A stretch of 64,000 bases of DNA from Serratia rhizosphaerae (GCF_009817885.1 NZ_CP041764.1:3410001-3474000); one strand, 5' to 3'. Positions 33,395 to 42,966 are shown, counted from the stretch's first letter. Program-made: numbers and translations. The notes: a model not told the origin generated them from the sequence alone.

Positions 33395-34996
33395 TTACGG
33401 CTGCAGAATGGTAGGAAGCGCTTGCGGCAGCGGCTCCGGATAGTCCAGCGTGTAGTGCAGGCCGCGGCTCTCTTTGCGCGCCATAGCGCTGCGCACCATC
33501 AGTTCCGCCACCTGCACCAGATTACGCAGCTCCAGCAGGTTATTGGAGATACGGAAATTGGCGTAGTACTCGTCGATTTCCTGCTGCAGCGTGTTGATAC
33601 GGCGCAGCGCGCGCTCCAGGCGTTTGGTGGTGCGGACGATACCGACGTAGTCCCACATAAACAGCCGCAGTTCGTGCCAGTTATGCTGGATCACCACGCG
33701 TTCATCCGAATCATCCACCCGGCTTTCGTCCCACTGCGGCAGCGCCTTGGCCAGCTTGATGGCCGGCAGGCGGCGCATAATATCTTCGGCGGCCGACCAG
33801 CCGTACACCAGGCACTCCAGCAGCGAGTTCGAGGCCATGCGGTTGGCGCCGTGCAGACCGGTATAGCTCACCTCGCCGATAGCGTACAGCCCGTCCAGGT
33901 CGGTACGACCGTGCTGGTCGACCATCACGCCGCCGCAGGTGTAATGCGCCGCCGGTACGATCGGGATCGGCTGTTTGGTCAGGTCAAAGCCCAGCGTCAG
34001 CAGCTTGTCATGGATCATCGGGAAGTGCTGGATGATAAACTCGGCCGGTTTATGGCTGATATCCAGATACATGCAGTCGGCGCCGAGGCGTTTCATTTCA
34101 TGGTCGATAGCGCGGGCGACAATATCGCGCGGCGCCAGTTCGCCCCGCGGGTCGAAGTCCGGCATAAAGCGGCTGCCGTCCGGGCGCAGCAGATGCGCGC
34201 CTTCGCCGCGCAGCGCTTCGGTCAGCAAAAAGTTGCGTGCCTGCGGATGGAACAGGCAGGTGGGGTGAAACTGGTTAAACTCCAGGTTGGCGACGCGGCA
34301 GCCGGCGCGCCAGGCCATGGCGATACCGTCGCCGGAGGAGATGTCCGGGTTGGTGGTGTACTGGTACACTTTGGCGGCGCCGCCGGTCGCCAGCACCACG
34401 GTTTTGGCGCGGTGCGTCTCCACCCGCTCCAGCTCGCGGTTCCAGACGTAGGCGCCCACCACGCGGCGGGTGCCGGGCAGGCCGACTTTGCTGGAGGTGA
34501 TAAGGTCGACGGCGTTGCGGCGCTCCATGACGCAAATATTCGGATGTGCGCTTGCTTTCCCCACCAGTGTGGTCTCTACTTCCTTACCGGTGGCGTCTGC
34601 GGCGTGCAGAATACGGCGGTGGCTGTGGCCGCCTTCACGCGTCAGGTGATAGCGTTCCTCGCCCTGGGCGTTGGTTTCGGTATCAAACAGCACGCCCTGA
34701 TCGATGAGCCACTGGACGCAATGGCGCGCATTGCCGGCGATAAACTCGACCGCCTCTTTATCACAAAGCCCCGCGCCGGCAATCAGCGTATCGTCAACGT
34801 GCGACGCAATGCTGTCCGTTTCATCAAATACCGCGGCGATGCCGCCCTGGGCATAAAAGGTGGCGCCTTCATTGAGCGGGCCTTTGCTCAGCACGGTCAC
34901 CTTGCCGTGTTGTGCCAGCCGCAGGGCCAGTGACAGGCCTGCGGCACCGCTGCCGACGATCAGTACATCGCTAACATATTCAGAAGATGGTTGCAT
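33395..34996 (-). CDS. nadB: L-aspartate oxidase
   Basis: 533-residue flavoprotein making iminoaspartate, the first step of de novo NAD synthesis. FAD motif DVLIVGSGAAGLSLALRLA near residues 9-27, substrate loop HLTREGGHSHRRILHAADA near 115-133, and GLHGANRMASNSLLE near 372-386. The start at 34996 (MQPSSEYV) matches E. coli length; an upstream ATG at 35032 is also in frame. Its promoter side faces rpoE. Confidence 0.97.
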   Translation of the reverse strand: MQPSSEYVSDVLIVGSGAAGLSLALRLAQHGKVTVLSKGPLNEGATFYAQGGIAAVFDETDSIASHVDDTLIAGAGLCDKEAVEFIAGNARHCVQWLIDQGVLFDTETNAQGEERYHLTREGGHSHRRILHAADATGKEVETTLVGKASAHPNICVMERRNAVDLITSSKVGLPGTRRVVGAYVWNRELERVETHRAKTVVLATGGAAKVYQYTTNPDISSGDGIAMAWRAGCRVANLEFNQFHPTCLFHPQARNFLLTEALRGEGAHLLRPDGSRFMPDFDPRGELAPRDIVARAIDHEMKRLGADCMYLDISHKPAEFIIQHFPMIHDKLLTLGFDLTKQPIPIVPAAHYTCGGVMVDQHGRTDLDGLYAIGEVSYTGLHGANRMASNSLLECLVYGWSAAEDIMRRLPAIKLAKALPQWDESRVDDSDERVVIQHNWHELRLFMWDYVGIVRTTKRLERALRRINTLQQEIDEYYANFRISNNLLELRNLVQVAELMVRSAMARKESRGLHYTLDYPEPLPQALPTILQP

Positions 34997-35008
34997 AACG
35001 TATGATGT

Positions 35009-35212
35009 GTGCAGAAGAAGAGTGAAAATCATGTTAGCCTAATTGTCCGGGCAAATGCCACGGATAGGGCGACATCAACAGAAAAAACAATGGCCATGTG
35101 GAACTTTGATTTCCATATGAACTCCAAGCGAGTGCTTGCTCAGGAAAAATGTATGGCTGGCAGTACAATTTCACGCGTGGAGACAGATTTGGGGAGAATT
35201 TACCTCGGATGA
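35009..35212 (+). CDS. RseD-like leader peptide upstream of rpoE
   Basis: A short frame ends in ATGA so that its TGA (35210-35212) overlaps the rpoE ATG (35209). Possible starts are 35009, 35090 (MAMWNFDF, 40 codons), 35096 and 35153. In E. coli a small gene, rseD, precedes rpoE and couples its translation. rpoE here has no good ribosome site of its own at the right distance (GGGGAG is about 12 bases away), which supports coupling. The peptide itself shows no recognisable domain. Confidence 0.55.
   Translation: MQKKSENHVSLIVRANATDRATSTEKTMAMWNFDFHMNSKRVLAQEKCMAGSTISRVETDLGRIYLG
35100..35127 (+). promoter_or_regulatory. Candidate sigma-E autoregulated promoter of rpoE
   Basis: GGAACTT (35100-35106), 16 bases, TCCAA (35123-35127). 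The -35 matches the RpoE consensus fully and the -10 4 of 5 (TCAAA). The predicted start is near 35134, inside the leader frame and about 75 bases before the rpoE ATG. Confidence 0.75.
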
Positions 35213-35784
35213 GCGAGCAGTTAACGGATCAGGTGCTGGTTGAACGGGTCCAAAAGGGCGATCAGAAGTCGTTTAACTTACTGGTGGTACGCTACCAGCA
35301 TAAAGTGGCGAGTCTGGTTTCCCGCTATGTGCCGCAGGGCGATGTGCCCGATGTGGTGCAGGAGTCGTTTATTAAAGCCTATCGCGCGCTGGAATCTTTC
35401 CGCGGCGACAGCGCTTTTTACACCTGGTTGTATCGAATCGCTGTGAATACAGCAAAGAATTATCTGGTTGCTCAGGGGCGGCGTCCGCCGGCAAGTGATG
35501 TGGACGCCAACGACGCTGAAAACTATGAAAGCGCCGGCGCATTGAAAGAAATTTCGAACCCTGAGAACTTAATGTTGTCAGAAGAGTTGAGACAGATAGT
35601 TTTCCGTACCATTGAGTCGCTCCCTGAGGATCTGCGTATGGCGATCACCTTGCGGGAGTTGGATGGCCTAAGCTACGAAGAGATAGCCGCCATCATGGAT
35701 TGCCCGGTCGGGACCGTACGCTCGCGTATTTTCCGCGCTCGGGAAGCTATCGATAATAAAGTTCAGCCGCTGATTCAGCGTTAG
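35209..35784 (+). CDS. rpoE: RNA polymerase sigma-E factor
   Basis: 191-residue ECF sigma factor for envelope stress. Region 2 DVPDVVQESFIKAYRALESFRGDSAFYTWLYR lies at about residues 47-78 and region 4 with HTH LSYEEIAAIMDCPVGTVRSR near 155-174. The start MSEQLTDQ matches E. coli exactly; an in-frame ATG at 35149 is rejected. First gene of the rpoE-rseABC operon. Confidence 0.98.
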   Translation: MSEQLTDQVLVERVQKGDQKSFNLLVVRYQHKVASLVSRYVPQGDVPDVVQESFIKAYRALESFRGDSAFYTWLYRIAVNTAKNYLVAQGRRPPASDVDANDAENYESAGALKEISNPENLMLSEELRQIVFRTIESLPEDLRMAITLRELDGLSYEEIAAIMDCPVGTVRSRIFRAREAIDNKVQPLIQR

Positions 35785-35814
35785 CGATGGCGGATACAGG
35801 AAGGGTATTTAGGC

Positions 35815-36471
35815 ATGCAGAAAGAAAAACTTTCCGCTCTGATGGATGGTGAGTCGCTCGATAACGAACTGCTGAGCTCTTTGTCGCAGGATCGGGCGCT
35901 TCAGCAAAGCTGGCAGAGCTATCACCTGATACGTGACACGCTTCGGGGTGATGTAGGACAAGTAATTCATCTCGATATCGCCGAACGTGTTGCCGCAGCA
36001 CTAGAGAAAGAGCCTGCTCGTCTGGTTCCTTCGGCGGTGCCTGAATCTCAGCCGCAGCCGGAAACCTGGCAGAAAATGCCGTTCTGGCACAAAGTGCGCC
36101 CATGGGCTAGCCAGCTGACTCAGGTCGGGGTTGCCGCCTGCGTTTCTCTGGCGGTGATTGTCGGCGTCCAGCACTATAATCAGCCTGATGCCACGCAGCC
36201 GGGTTCTTCGGAAGCGCCGGTGTTCAACACGCTGCCGATTATGGGCCAGCCGTCTCCGGTCAGCCTGGGCGTGCCGGCAGACAGTTTCTCAACCGGCAGC
36301 GGTCAACAGCAGCAGGTGCAGGAACAGCGTAAACGTATCAATGCGATGCTGCAGGATTACGAACTGCAGCGCCGCTTGCATTCAAACCAATTGCAACTTG
36401 ATCAGGGCACGCCGCAGCAGGCCGCCGTTCAGGTTCCGGGCACCCAGTCTTTAGGAATGCAACAGCAGTAA
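35815..36471 (+). CDS. rseA: Anti-sigma-E factor RseA
   Basis: 218-residue inner-membrane protein. The cytosolic N-terminus (MQKEKLSALMDGESLDNEL..) holds sigma-E inactive, one membrane helix lies at about residues 102-118 (VGVAACVSLAVIVGVQ), and the periplasmic part binds RseB and is cut by DegS. The C-terminal half is rich in Gln. Its stop overlaps the rseB ATG (TAATG). Confidence 0.96.
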   Translation: MQKEKLSALMDGESLDNELLSSLSQDRALQQSWQSYHLIRDTLRGDVGQVIHLDIAERVAAALEKEPARLVPSAVPESQPQPETWQKMPFWHKVRPWASQLTQVGVAACVSLAVIVGVQHYNQPDATQPGSSEAPVFNTLPIMGQPSPVSLGVPADSFSTGSGQQQQVQEQRKRINAMLQDYELQRRLHSNQLQLDQGTPQQAAVQVPGTQSLGMQQQ

Positions 36472-37427
36472 TGAAGCAACTTTGGTTCTCCGTTTGTCTA
36501 TTGACGGGCAGCCTGCTCTACTCAAATATCGCCCCGGCGCAGACCGCGTCCGGGGCGTTGTTGCAACAAATGAGCAGCGCCAGCCGTTCACTCAATTACG
36601 AGCTTGCCTATATCAGCATCACCAAGCAGGGGATAGAGTCGTTGCGCTATCGCCATGCTCTGGTGGAGCAGCAGGCGCTCGGTCAGTTACTGCATATGGA
36701 CGGCCCGCGACGTGAAGTGCTGCAGCGCGGCGACGGCATCAGCTATTTCGAACCGGGTCTGGAGCCGTTTACCCTGTCGGGCGATCATATCGTTGATGCG
36801 CTGCCTTCCATTGTGTACGCCGACTTTACCCGTCTGGCGAAATACTATGATTTTATCTCCGTCGGCCGGACGCGTATTTCCGATCGCCCTTGCGAGGTAA
36901 TCCGCGTGGTGGCGCGCGACGGTTCGCGCTACAGCTATATCGTCTGGATGGATGAAGAGACCAAACTGCCGCTGCGGGTGGATCTGCTTGACCGCAACGG
37001 CGAAACGCTGGAGCAGTATCGGGTAATCTCATTTGAGGTGGGAGAAGAGGTGCAAAACGCGCTGAGCGGATTGCTGAAAGCCTCATTGCCGCCGCTGATT
37101 TCCCTGCCGGCGATGGACAATGTTAAACTGGGCTGGAACACGGCCTGGTTACCGGCCGGGGTCAGCGAAGTGGCGCGCAATCGTCGCAAGTTGCCGAACG
37201 TTTCCGTGCCGGTAGAGACACGGTTATACAGCGACGGCCTGTTCAGTTTCTCGGTCAACGTCAGCCCGGCGGGCAGCGGCGTTGGCACGCAGTTCTATCG
37301 CCAAGGGCGACGGACGATTCAGACCGAACTACGCAGCGGCAAAGAGATTACCATCGTCGGCGAACTGCCGCCGTCAACCGCCAAGCGTATTGCTGACGGT
37401 ATTTCCTTCAGGGGAGCGCCGAAATGA
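36471..37427 (+). CDS. rseB: Sigma-E regulator RseB
   Basis: 318-residue periplasmic protein with a signal peptide (cleavage near APA-QT, residue 23). It senses lipopolysaccharide and protects RseA from DegS. A LolA-like N-terminal domain (SRSLNYELAYISITKQGIES.., YRHALVEQQALG) and the C-terminal lid domain (SDGLFSFSVNVSP) are present. It overlaps rseA by one base and rseC by 4. Confidence 0.96.
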   Translation: MKQLWFSVCLLTGSLLYSNIAPAQTASGALLQQMSSASRSLNYELAYISITKQGIESLRYRHALVEQQALGQLLHMDGPRREVLQRGDGISYFEPGLEPFTLSGDHIVDALPSIVYADFTRLAKYYDFISVGRTRISDRPCEVIRVVARDGSRYSYIVWMDEETKLPLRVDLLDRNGETLEQYRVISFEVGEEVQNALSGLLKASLPPLISLPAMDNVKLGWNTAWLPAGVSEVARNRRKLPNVSVPVETRLYSDGLFSFSVNVSPAGSGVGTQFYRQGRRTIQTELRSGKEITIVGELPPSTAKRIADGISFRGAPK

Positions 37428-37900
37428 TGAAAGAGTGGGCCACGGTCGTGTCGTGGCAACAGGGCGTGGCGCTGTTGCGTTGCGAGCCTAAAGCGGGCTG
37501 CGGCAGCTGCAAGGCCCGTTCGGGCTGCGGTGCGCGCGCGCTGAATGAGCTGGTGCCGGAAACCGAGCATCAGCTGCAGGTGCAGATTGAGCAACCGCTG
37601 GAACCGGGGCAACGGGTCGAAGTGGGCATCGCCGAAGGCAGCCTGCTGCGCTCGGCGATGCTGGTCTATCTGACACCGCTGCTGGGTATGATGCTTGGCG
37701 GCGGCGCGCTGCAGCTGTGGCTGGCGACGGACGGCGCTGCGGCTTTGGGCGCGCTGTTTGGCGGCGTGGGCGCCTTTTTGCTGGCGCGTAAACTGGCTCA
37801 CCGTCTGGGGGAGCAGGACGCCTACCAACCGGTGGTGTTGCAAATCGGCCTGCCTCCTACCGCGCTGCGCCTGCAGCCGGACTCCCCTCTGTCTGATTAA
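37424..37900 (+). CDS. rseC: SoxR-reducing system/sigma-E operon protein RseC
   Basis: 158-residue inner-membrane protein with an N-terminal Cys cluster (C-x5-C-x2-C-x5-C in residues 22-37, CEPKAGCGSCKARSGCGAR) and two hydrophobic helices at about 77-125. RseC belongs to the Rsx/Rnf-linked set that keeps SoxR reduced. Last gene of the operon. Its stop codon overlaps the convergent following gene by 4 bases, with no terminator between them. Confidence 0.95.
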   Translation: MMKEWATVVSWQQGVALLRCEPKAGCGSCKARSGCGARALNELVPETEHQLQVQIEQPLEPGQRVEVGIAEGSLLRSAMLVYLTPLLGMMLGGGALQLWLATDGAAALGALFGGVGAFLLARKLAHRLGEQDAYQPVVLQIGLPPTALRLQPDSPLSD

Positions 37901-38748
37901 ATGAATGGCCGCGTCATCGCCGGGTTGCGGTAGGCGGGGATGCGGTTGTTAATCATATGCTCCAGCAACGCAATAAACAGATCGGCGCTCAGTAGTGAAA
38001 AGTAGCACAGCGCGACCAGCGTCTGGCCCTGTGCGTCGAGCAGGCGGATCACGCCGTGTTGCGGCTGGCTGTCCAGCGTGTGAACCTGCTCAATATCGAT
38101 ACTGCCTTGCGGCGTAACCAGCGTTTTGGCGCTTAGCCGCAGCGTCTGGCCCGGCAGGCGACGCGGTTTGCCGCCGAGCAGCCAGGCGAGCCAGCGGCTT
38201 TTGCCGGTAAGGTAGTGAAAAGGCAGATTTTCTCCCTGATATAACGCATTGAGGGCTACCGGGCCGCGCAACAGGATCTGCTGGTTGATGATGGTGTCGC
38301 GCAGCGTCCAGGCATGCGACACGTTGCTGTATACCGTACACCAGGGCTGATCGGCGGCAGTACGGAACGCCATGGCCTCACACAGCCCGCCGCACAGCTT
38401 GCCAAGCAGTGGCACGCCGCGGGTGCGATAGACATCGCCGATCTTCTCAAACGGAATGAAGCGCTCCTGGTGGTTATGGCTGTTGAACACTCTGACACCG
38501 TGTTCATACAGGCGATAGGTCTGCGTGGGACGCAGGAAATGACGCAGCGCCAGCAGGATACACGCCAGTAATATGGTTACCGCACCGGTTTGCAGCAAGG
38601 TCAGTATGCCGCGTTCTTCCATATTGCTCATCAGCGGCAGCATTAGCAGCGCGCCGCCGATGGTTAACAGCAGCGCCGCCGCTGCCAGAATGCCCCAGTT
38701 GACCTTCGAAAAATCGTGCCGGCTCAGCATCTGCCCTTTATCGATCAT
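37897..38748 (-). CDS. Membrane-anchored protein of unknown function
   Basis: 283 residues from ATG 38748 (GGAAGG 5 bases upstream; a GTG at 38754 adds two). Two N-terminal membrane helices (about residues 18-38 and 46-64) are followed by a mainly beta cytosolic domain with LYEHGVRVFNSHNHQERFIPF, a PH-like pattern. I do not recognise a named family. It converges on rseC with a 4-base overlap. It could be a membrane-associated signalling or PH-like protein, but this is inference only. Confidence 0.75.
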   Translation of the reverse strand: MIDKGQMLSRHDFSKVNWGILAAAALLLTIGGALLMLPLMSNMEERGILTLLQTGAVTILLACILLALRHFLRPTQTYRLYEHGVRVFNSHNHQERFIPFEKIGDVYRTRGVPLLGKLCGGLCEAMAFRTAADQPWCTVYSNVSHAWTLRDTIINQQILLRGPVALNALYQGENLPFHYLTGKSRWLAWLLGGKPRRLPGQTLRLSAKTLVTPQGSIDIEQVHTLDSQPQHGVIRLLDAQGQTLVALCYFSLLSADLFIALLEHMINNRIPAYRNPAMTRPFI

Positions 38749-38754
38749 ATGCAC

Positions 38755-39258
38755 CTTCCAATCAACCTACAGAGATATGCTGGTGAACTCCGGCGGGCTT
38801 GCCGATGTAGTGCCCTGATTTCATCATTTTATACGGAGCTCACCCTCTTTCTATCGAGGTGCGGGCGTCAGGTATATGGGTTTTTTCCTAAAGCGTGGAA
38901 GTGGATAATTAACTGATATTAAGGTTGTTTTTTTGAGAATTTAAGAGTGGGTTGATTGCACGGCGGTGCATTGTGTATTAAGGGTGGGAGCGGTATGCGT
39001 TTTTACCGACCTTTTCCCGTCCGGGCAAAATGTTTTTCCGATTAACATTTGTTTTCATCCACGGCTAGCACCGGCCCCATTAAACAGCGCATAATAGAAT
39101 GTTTTCGCTGCAGCGATCGCTAGGTTTTCGCTGTTACGGCATGTAGAATGCAGCGATTCAGGCGAAAGACGGCCTAACCCAACTCACTGTCGCTTTAGGT
39201 CCATGCGGGTTTCCATAGGCGAGTAATTCAGAAATACCAAGGCAGAAAAACTTTTATA
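38755..39258. other. Intergenic region with lepA promoter
   Basis: No gene. The last ~200 bases hold a -10-like CATAAT near 39089, then repeated cgctgcagcgatcgct-like inverted segments near 39107-39122. lepA's own ribosome site is poor (AAGG 16 bases away), so translation may depend on leader structure. Confidence 0.4.
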
Positions 39259-41058
39259 ATGAAGCATATACGAAATTTCTCCATTATTGCCCATATTGAC
39301 CACGGTAAATCGACGCTGTCGGACCGTATTATCCAGATTTGCGGCGGCCTGACCGACCGTGAAATGGCCGCACAGGTGCTGGACTCCATGGATCTGGAGC
39401 GCGAACGCGGCATCACCATCAAGGCGCAGAGCGTCACGCTGGATTATAAGGCGCCCGATGGTGAAACCTATCAGCTGAACTTTATCGATACCCCGGGCCA
39501 CGTCGACTTCTCTTATGAAGTTTCTCGCTCGCTGGCGGCCTGTGAAGGTGCGCTGCTGGTGGTTGACGCCGGGCAGGGCGTAGAAGCGCAGACGCTGGCT
39601 AACTGCTATACCGCCATTGAAATGGATCTGGAAGTGGTGCCGGTACTGAACAAAATCGACCTGCCGGCTGCCGATCCGGATCGTGCGGCGCAGGAGATTG
39701 AAGATATCGTCGGCATCGACGCTGCCGATGCGGTGCGTTGCTCCGCGAAGACCGGCGTCGGCGTGCCGGACGTGCTGGAGCGTCTGGTGCGCGACATTCC
39801 ACCGCCGGAGGGCGATCCTGATGCGCCGCTGCAGGCGCTGATCATCGACTCCTGGTTTGATAACTATCTTGGCGTGGTATCGCTGGTGCGGATTAAAAAC
39901 GGCACCATGCGTAAAGGCGACAAGATCAAGGTCATGAGCACCGGTCAGATTTATAACGCCGATCGCCTGGGGATTTTCACCCCGAAACGCGTCGACCGCG
40001 ACGTGCTGAACTGCGGCGAGGTAGGCTGGCTGGTCTGTGCGATTAAAGACATTCTGGGCGCCCCGGTGGGCGATACCCTGACCACCGCGCGCCAGCCGGC
40101 GGAAAAACCGCTGCCGGGCTTCAAAAAAGTGAAGCCGCAGGTGTATGCCGGCCTGTTCCCAATCAGCTCTGACGATTATGAAGCCTTCCGCGATGCGCTG
40201 GGCAAACTGAGCCTGAACGATGCCTCGCTGTTCTATGAGCCGGAAAGTTCCACCGCGCTGGGCTTTGGTTTCCGCTGCGGCTTCCTCGGCCTGTTGCATA
40301 TGGAGATCATTCAGGAGCGTCTGGAGCGTGAATACGGTCTGGATCTGATCACCACCGCGCCGACGGTTGTCTACGAAGTGGAGACCACCGGCGGTGAAAC
40401 GGTATATGTCGACAGCCCGTCCAAACTGCCGCCGCTCAACAATATTGGCGAGCTGCGCGAGCCGATCGCCGAATGTCATATGCTGATGCCGCAGGAGTAC
40501 CTGGGCAACGTGATTACGCTGTGCGTGGAAAAACGCGGCGTGCAGACCAATATGGTGTATCACGGCAATCAGGTGGCGCTGACCTATGAGATTCCGATGG
40601 CGGAAGTGGTGCTCGACTTCTTCGACCGCCTGAAGTCCACCTCGCGCGGTTATGCGTCGCTGGACTACAACTTCAAACGCTTCCAGACCTCCGACATGGT
40701 GCGCGTCGACGTGCTGATCAACAGCGAGCGCGTGGATGCGCTGGCGCTGATCACCCACCGCGACAACGCGCAATACCGCGGCCGCGAGCTGGTGGAAAAG
40801 ATGAAAGATCTGATCCCGCGTCAGCAGTTCGATATTGCCATTCAGGCGGCCATCGGCACGCATATCATTGCGCGCTCAACGGTGAAGCAGCTGCGTAAGA
40901 ACGTTCTGGCCAAGTGCTACGGCGGCGACGTCAGCCGTAAGAAAAAGCTGCTGCAGAAACAGAAAGACGGTAAGAAGCGCATGAAACAGGTCGGCAACGT
41001 TGAGCTGCCGCAGGAAGCGTTCCTGGCCATTCTGCACGTGGGTAAAGACGGTAAGTAA
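39259..41058 (+). CDS. lepA: Elongation factor 4 (LepA)
   Basis: 599-residue ribosome-associated GTPase (EF4), implicated in initiation and back-translocation. G1 AHIDHGKST near residues 12-20, DTPGHVDF near 77, NKIDLP near 131, and the EF4-specific C-terminal domain ending RKKKLLQKQKDGKKRMKQ. Forms an operon with lepB 30 bases later. Near-identical to E. coli LepA. Confidence 0.98.
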   Translation: MKHIRNFSIIAHIDHGKSTLSDRIIQICGGLTDREMAAQVLDSMDLERERGITIKAQSVTLDYKAPDGETYQLNFIDTPGHVDFSYEVSRSLAACEGALLVVDAGQGVEAQTLANCYTAIEMDLEVVPVLNKIDLPAADPDRAAQEIEDIVGIDAADAVRCSAKTGVGVPDVLERLVRDIPPPEGDPDAPLQALIIDSWFDNYLGVVSLVRIKNGTMRKGDKIKVMSTGQIYNADRLGIFTPKRVDRDVLNCGEVGWLVCAIKDILGAPVGDTLTTARQPAEKPLPGFKKVKPQVYAGLFPISSDDYEAFRDALGKLSLNDASLFYEPESSTALGFGFRCGFLGLLHMEIIQERLEREYGLDLITTAPTVVYEVETTGGETVYVDSPSKLPPLNNIGELREPIAECHMLMPQEYLGNVITLCVEKRGVQTNMVYHGNQVALTYEIPMAEVVLDFFDRLKSTSRGYASLDYNFKRFQTSDMVRVDVLINSERVDALALITHRDNAQYRGRELVEKMKDLIPRQQFDIAIQAAIGTHIIARSTVKQLRKNVLAKCYGGDVSRKKKLLQKQKDGKKRMKQVGNVELPQEAFLAILHVGKDGK

Positions 41059-41088
41059 GAGCGAAGGCTTGATAACAAGGGAGTTTGC

Positions 41089-42066
41089 ATGGCGAATATG
41101 TTTGCCTTGATCCTGGCGATTGCCACGTTGGTGACCGGGATCATCTGGTGCCTGGAGCGCTTTAAGTGGGCGCCGGCTCGCCGGGCGAAAATTGCGGCGG
41201 TCAACGAACAGACCGACGGCACGCTGGATGACAAGACGCTGGCGAAAGTCGCCAAGCAGCCGGGCTGGGTGGAAACCGGCGCATCGGTTTTCCCGGTGTT
41301 GCTGCTGGTCTTCGTGGTGCGCTCGTTTGTTTACGAGCCGTTCCAGATTCCATCCGGTTCGATGATGCCGACGCTGTTGATCGGCGATTTTATTCTGGTG
41401 GAGAAGTACGCTTACGGGATTAAAGATCCGATCACCCAGACCACGCTGATTGAAACCGGCCACCCGAAACGCGGCGATATCGCGGTATTTAAATATCCGC
41501 TGAATCCGAAGCTGGATTATATCAAGCGCGTTGTCGGCCTGCCGGGCGATAAGGTCAGCTACGATCCGCTGAACAAGCGCGTTACGGTACAGCCGGCATG
41601 TGACAACGGCCAGTCCTGTGATAAGGCGCTGGCGGTCACCTATAATCAGGCGGCGCCGAGCGATTTCGTACAAATGTTCAGCCGCAGCGGCATGGGCGAA
41701 GCCAGCAACGGTTTCTACAATGTGCCGCTGAACGACAGCGTGCCGCAAGGCGGTATTCGTCTGCGTGAGCGCAACGAAACGCTGGGCGACGTGACGCATC
41801 GGGTGCTGACCGTGCCGGGCACGCAGGATCAGGTTGGCGCCTATTACCAGCAGCCGGGTAATCAGCTGGCCGAGTGGGTAGTGCCGGCCGGTCATTACTT
41901 TATGATGGGCGATAACCGCGATAACAGCGCCGACAGCCGTTATTGGGGCTTCGTACCGGAGAAGAACCTGGTGGGTAAAGCGACCGCAATCTGGATGAGC
42001 TTTGAAAAACAGGAAGGTGAGTGGCCGACCGGCGTAAGATTAAGCCGTATTGGCGGTATTCACTAA
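41089..42066 (+). CDS. lepB: Signal peptidase I
   Basis: 325-residue inner-membrane protease that removes signal peptides. Two N-terminal membrane segments (about 4-22 and 61-77), catalytic Ser in IPSGSMMPTL near residue 92, catalytic Lys in YIKRVVGLPGD near 147, and box E GDNRDNSADSRYWG near 274-287. Downstream of lepA, as usual. Confidence 0.97.
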   Translation: MANMFALILAIATLVTGIIWCLERFKWAPARRAKIAAVNEQTDGTLDDKTLAKVAKQPGWVETGASVFPVLLLVFVVRSFVYEPFQIPSGSMMPTLLIGDFILVEKYAYGIKDPITQTTLIETGHPKRGDIAVFKYPLNPKLDYIKRVVGLPGDKVSYDPLNKRVTVQPACDNGQSCDKALAVTYNQAAPSDFVQMFSRSGMGEASNGFYNVPLNDSVPQGGIRLRERNETLGDVTHRVLTVPGTQDQVGAYYQQPGNQLAEWVVPAGHYFMMGDNRDNSADSRYWGFVPEKNLVGKATAIWMSFEKQEGEWPTGVRLSRIGGIH

Positions 42067-42285
42067 TTCCGCATGTCTCCCCGTTCTGCCCGGCGCCGTA
42101 TTAATTTAGTGCGGCGTGAAGCAGGGCGGGGAGATAAACGCAGCATTCTGTTGCTGCTCGTTGTAGAATACCGGGCGATAAAAGTTGGTTCGATTTAGAG
42201 CCACTGCAAACGAAACAGCTTTGGAAAGCAGGTCTGTTCCGTATGCTGTAAAGTTTTTGACGCATTCTTGATCTATTGGTAACTC
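42067..42285. other. rnc operon leader region
   Basis: A 219-base gap with no gene. In E. coli the corresponding rnc leader forms a stem cleaved by RNase III for autoregulation. Base-paired arms such as GCAGCATTCTGTTGCTGC near 42138 are present, but I could not fold the region, so an equivalent element is only suspected. Confidence 0.4.
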
Positions 42286-42966
42286 ATGAATCCCATCGTA
42301 ATTAACAGGCTGCAGCGCAAGCTGGGCTACACTTTTCAACAGCAAGAACTTTTGCTGCAGGCGCTGACTCACCGCAGCGCCAGCAGCAAACATAATGAAC
42401 GTCTTGAGTTCCTGGGCGACTCTATTTTGAGTTTTGTCATCGCCAATGCGCTCTACCACCGCTTTCCTCGCGTAGACGAGGGCGATATGAGCCGTATGCG
42501 CGCCACGCTGGTGCGCGGCAATACGCTGGCGGAGATGGCACGTGAGTTTGACCTGGGCGAATGTTTACGCCTTGGCCCTGGCGAGCTGAAAAGCGGCGGT
42601 TTCCGCCGCGAGTCGATTTTGGCGGATACGGTGGAAGCCTTGATTGGCGGCGTCTTCCTGGACAGCGACATTCAGACCGTCGAACGTTTGATTCTTGACT
42701 GGTATCGTAGCCGGTTGGATGAAATCAGCCCGGGCGACAAGCAGAAAGACCCAAAAACCCGTTTGCAGGAGTTTCTGCAGGGGCGTCATCTGCCGTTGCC
42801 TTCTTATCTGGTGGTGCAGGTTCGCGGTGAAGCGCACGACCAGGAGTTTACCATCCACTGTCAGGTGAGTGGTTTGAGCGAACCGGTGGTAGGCACCGGC
42901 TCAAGCCGCCGTAAAGCCGAGCAGGCGGCAGCGGAACAAGCGCTGAAAAAGCTGGAGCTTGAATGA
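42286..42966 (+). CDS. rnc: Ribonuclease III
   Basis: 226-residue double-strand RNase that processes rRNA precursors. Signature NERLEFLGDSILSFVIANALY near residues 37-57 with catalytic Glu and Asp, second site ILADTVEALIGGVFLDSD near 109-126, and a C-terminal dsRNA-binding domain ending SSRRKAEQAAAEQALKKLE. Its stop overlaps the era ATG (GAATGA). Confidence 0.98.
   Translation: MNPIVINRLQRKLGYTFQQQELLLQALTHRSASSKHNERLEFLGDSILSFVIANALYHRFPRVDEGDMSRMRATLVRGNTLAEMAREFDLGECLRLGPGELKSGGFRRESILADTVEALIGGVFLDSDIQTVERLILDWYRSRLDEISPGDKQKDPKTRLQEFLQGRHLPLPSYLVVQVRGEAHDQEFTIHCQVSGLSEPVVGTGSSRRKAEQAAAEQALKKLELE

Noticed and set aside
39184..40863. 559-codon minus-strand frame across lepA
   Set aside because: Same reason: the plus strand encodes near-canonical LepA.
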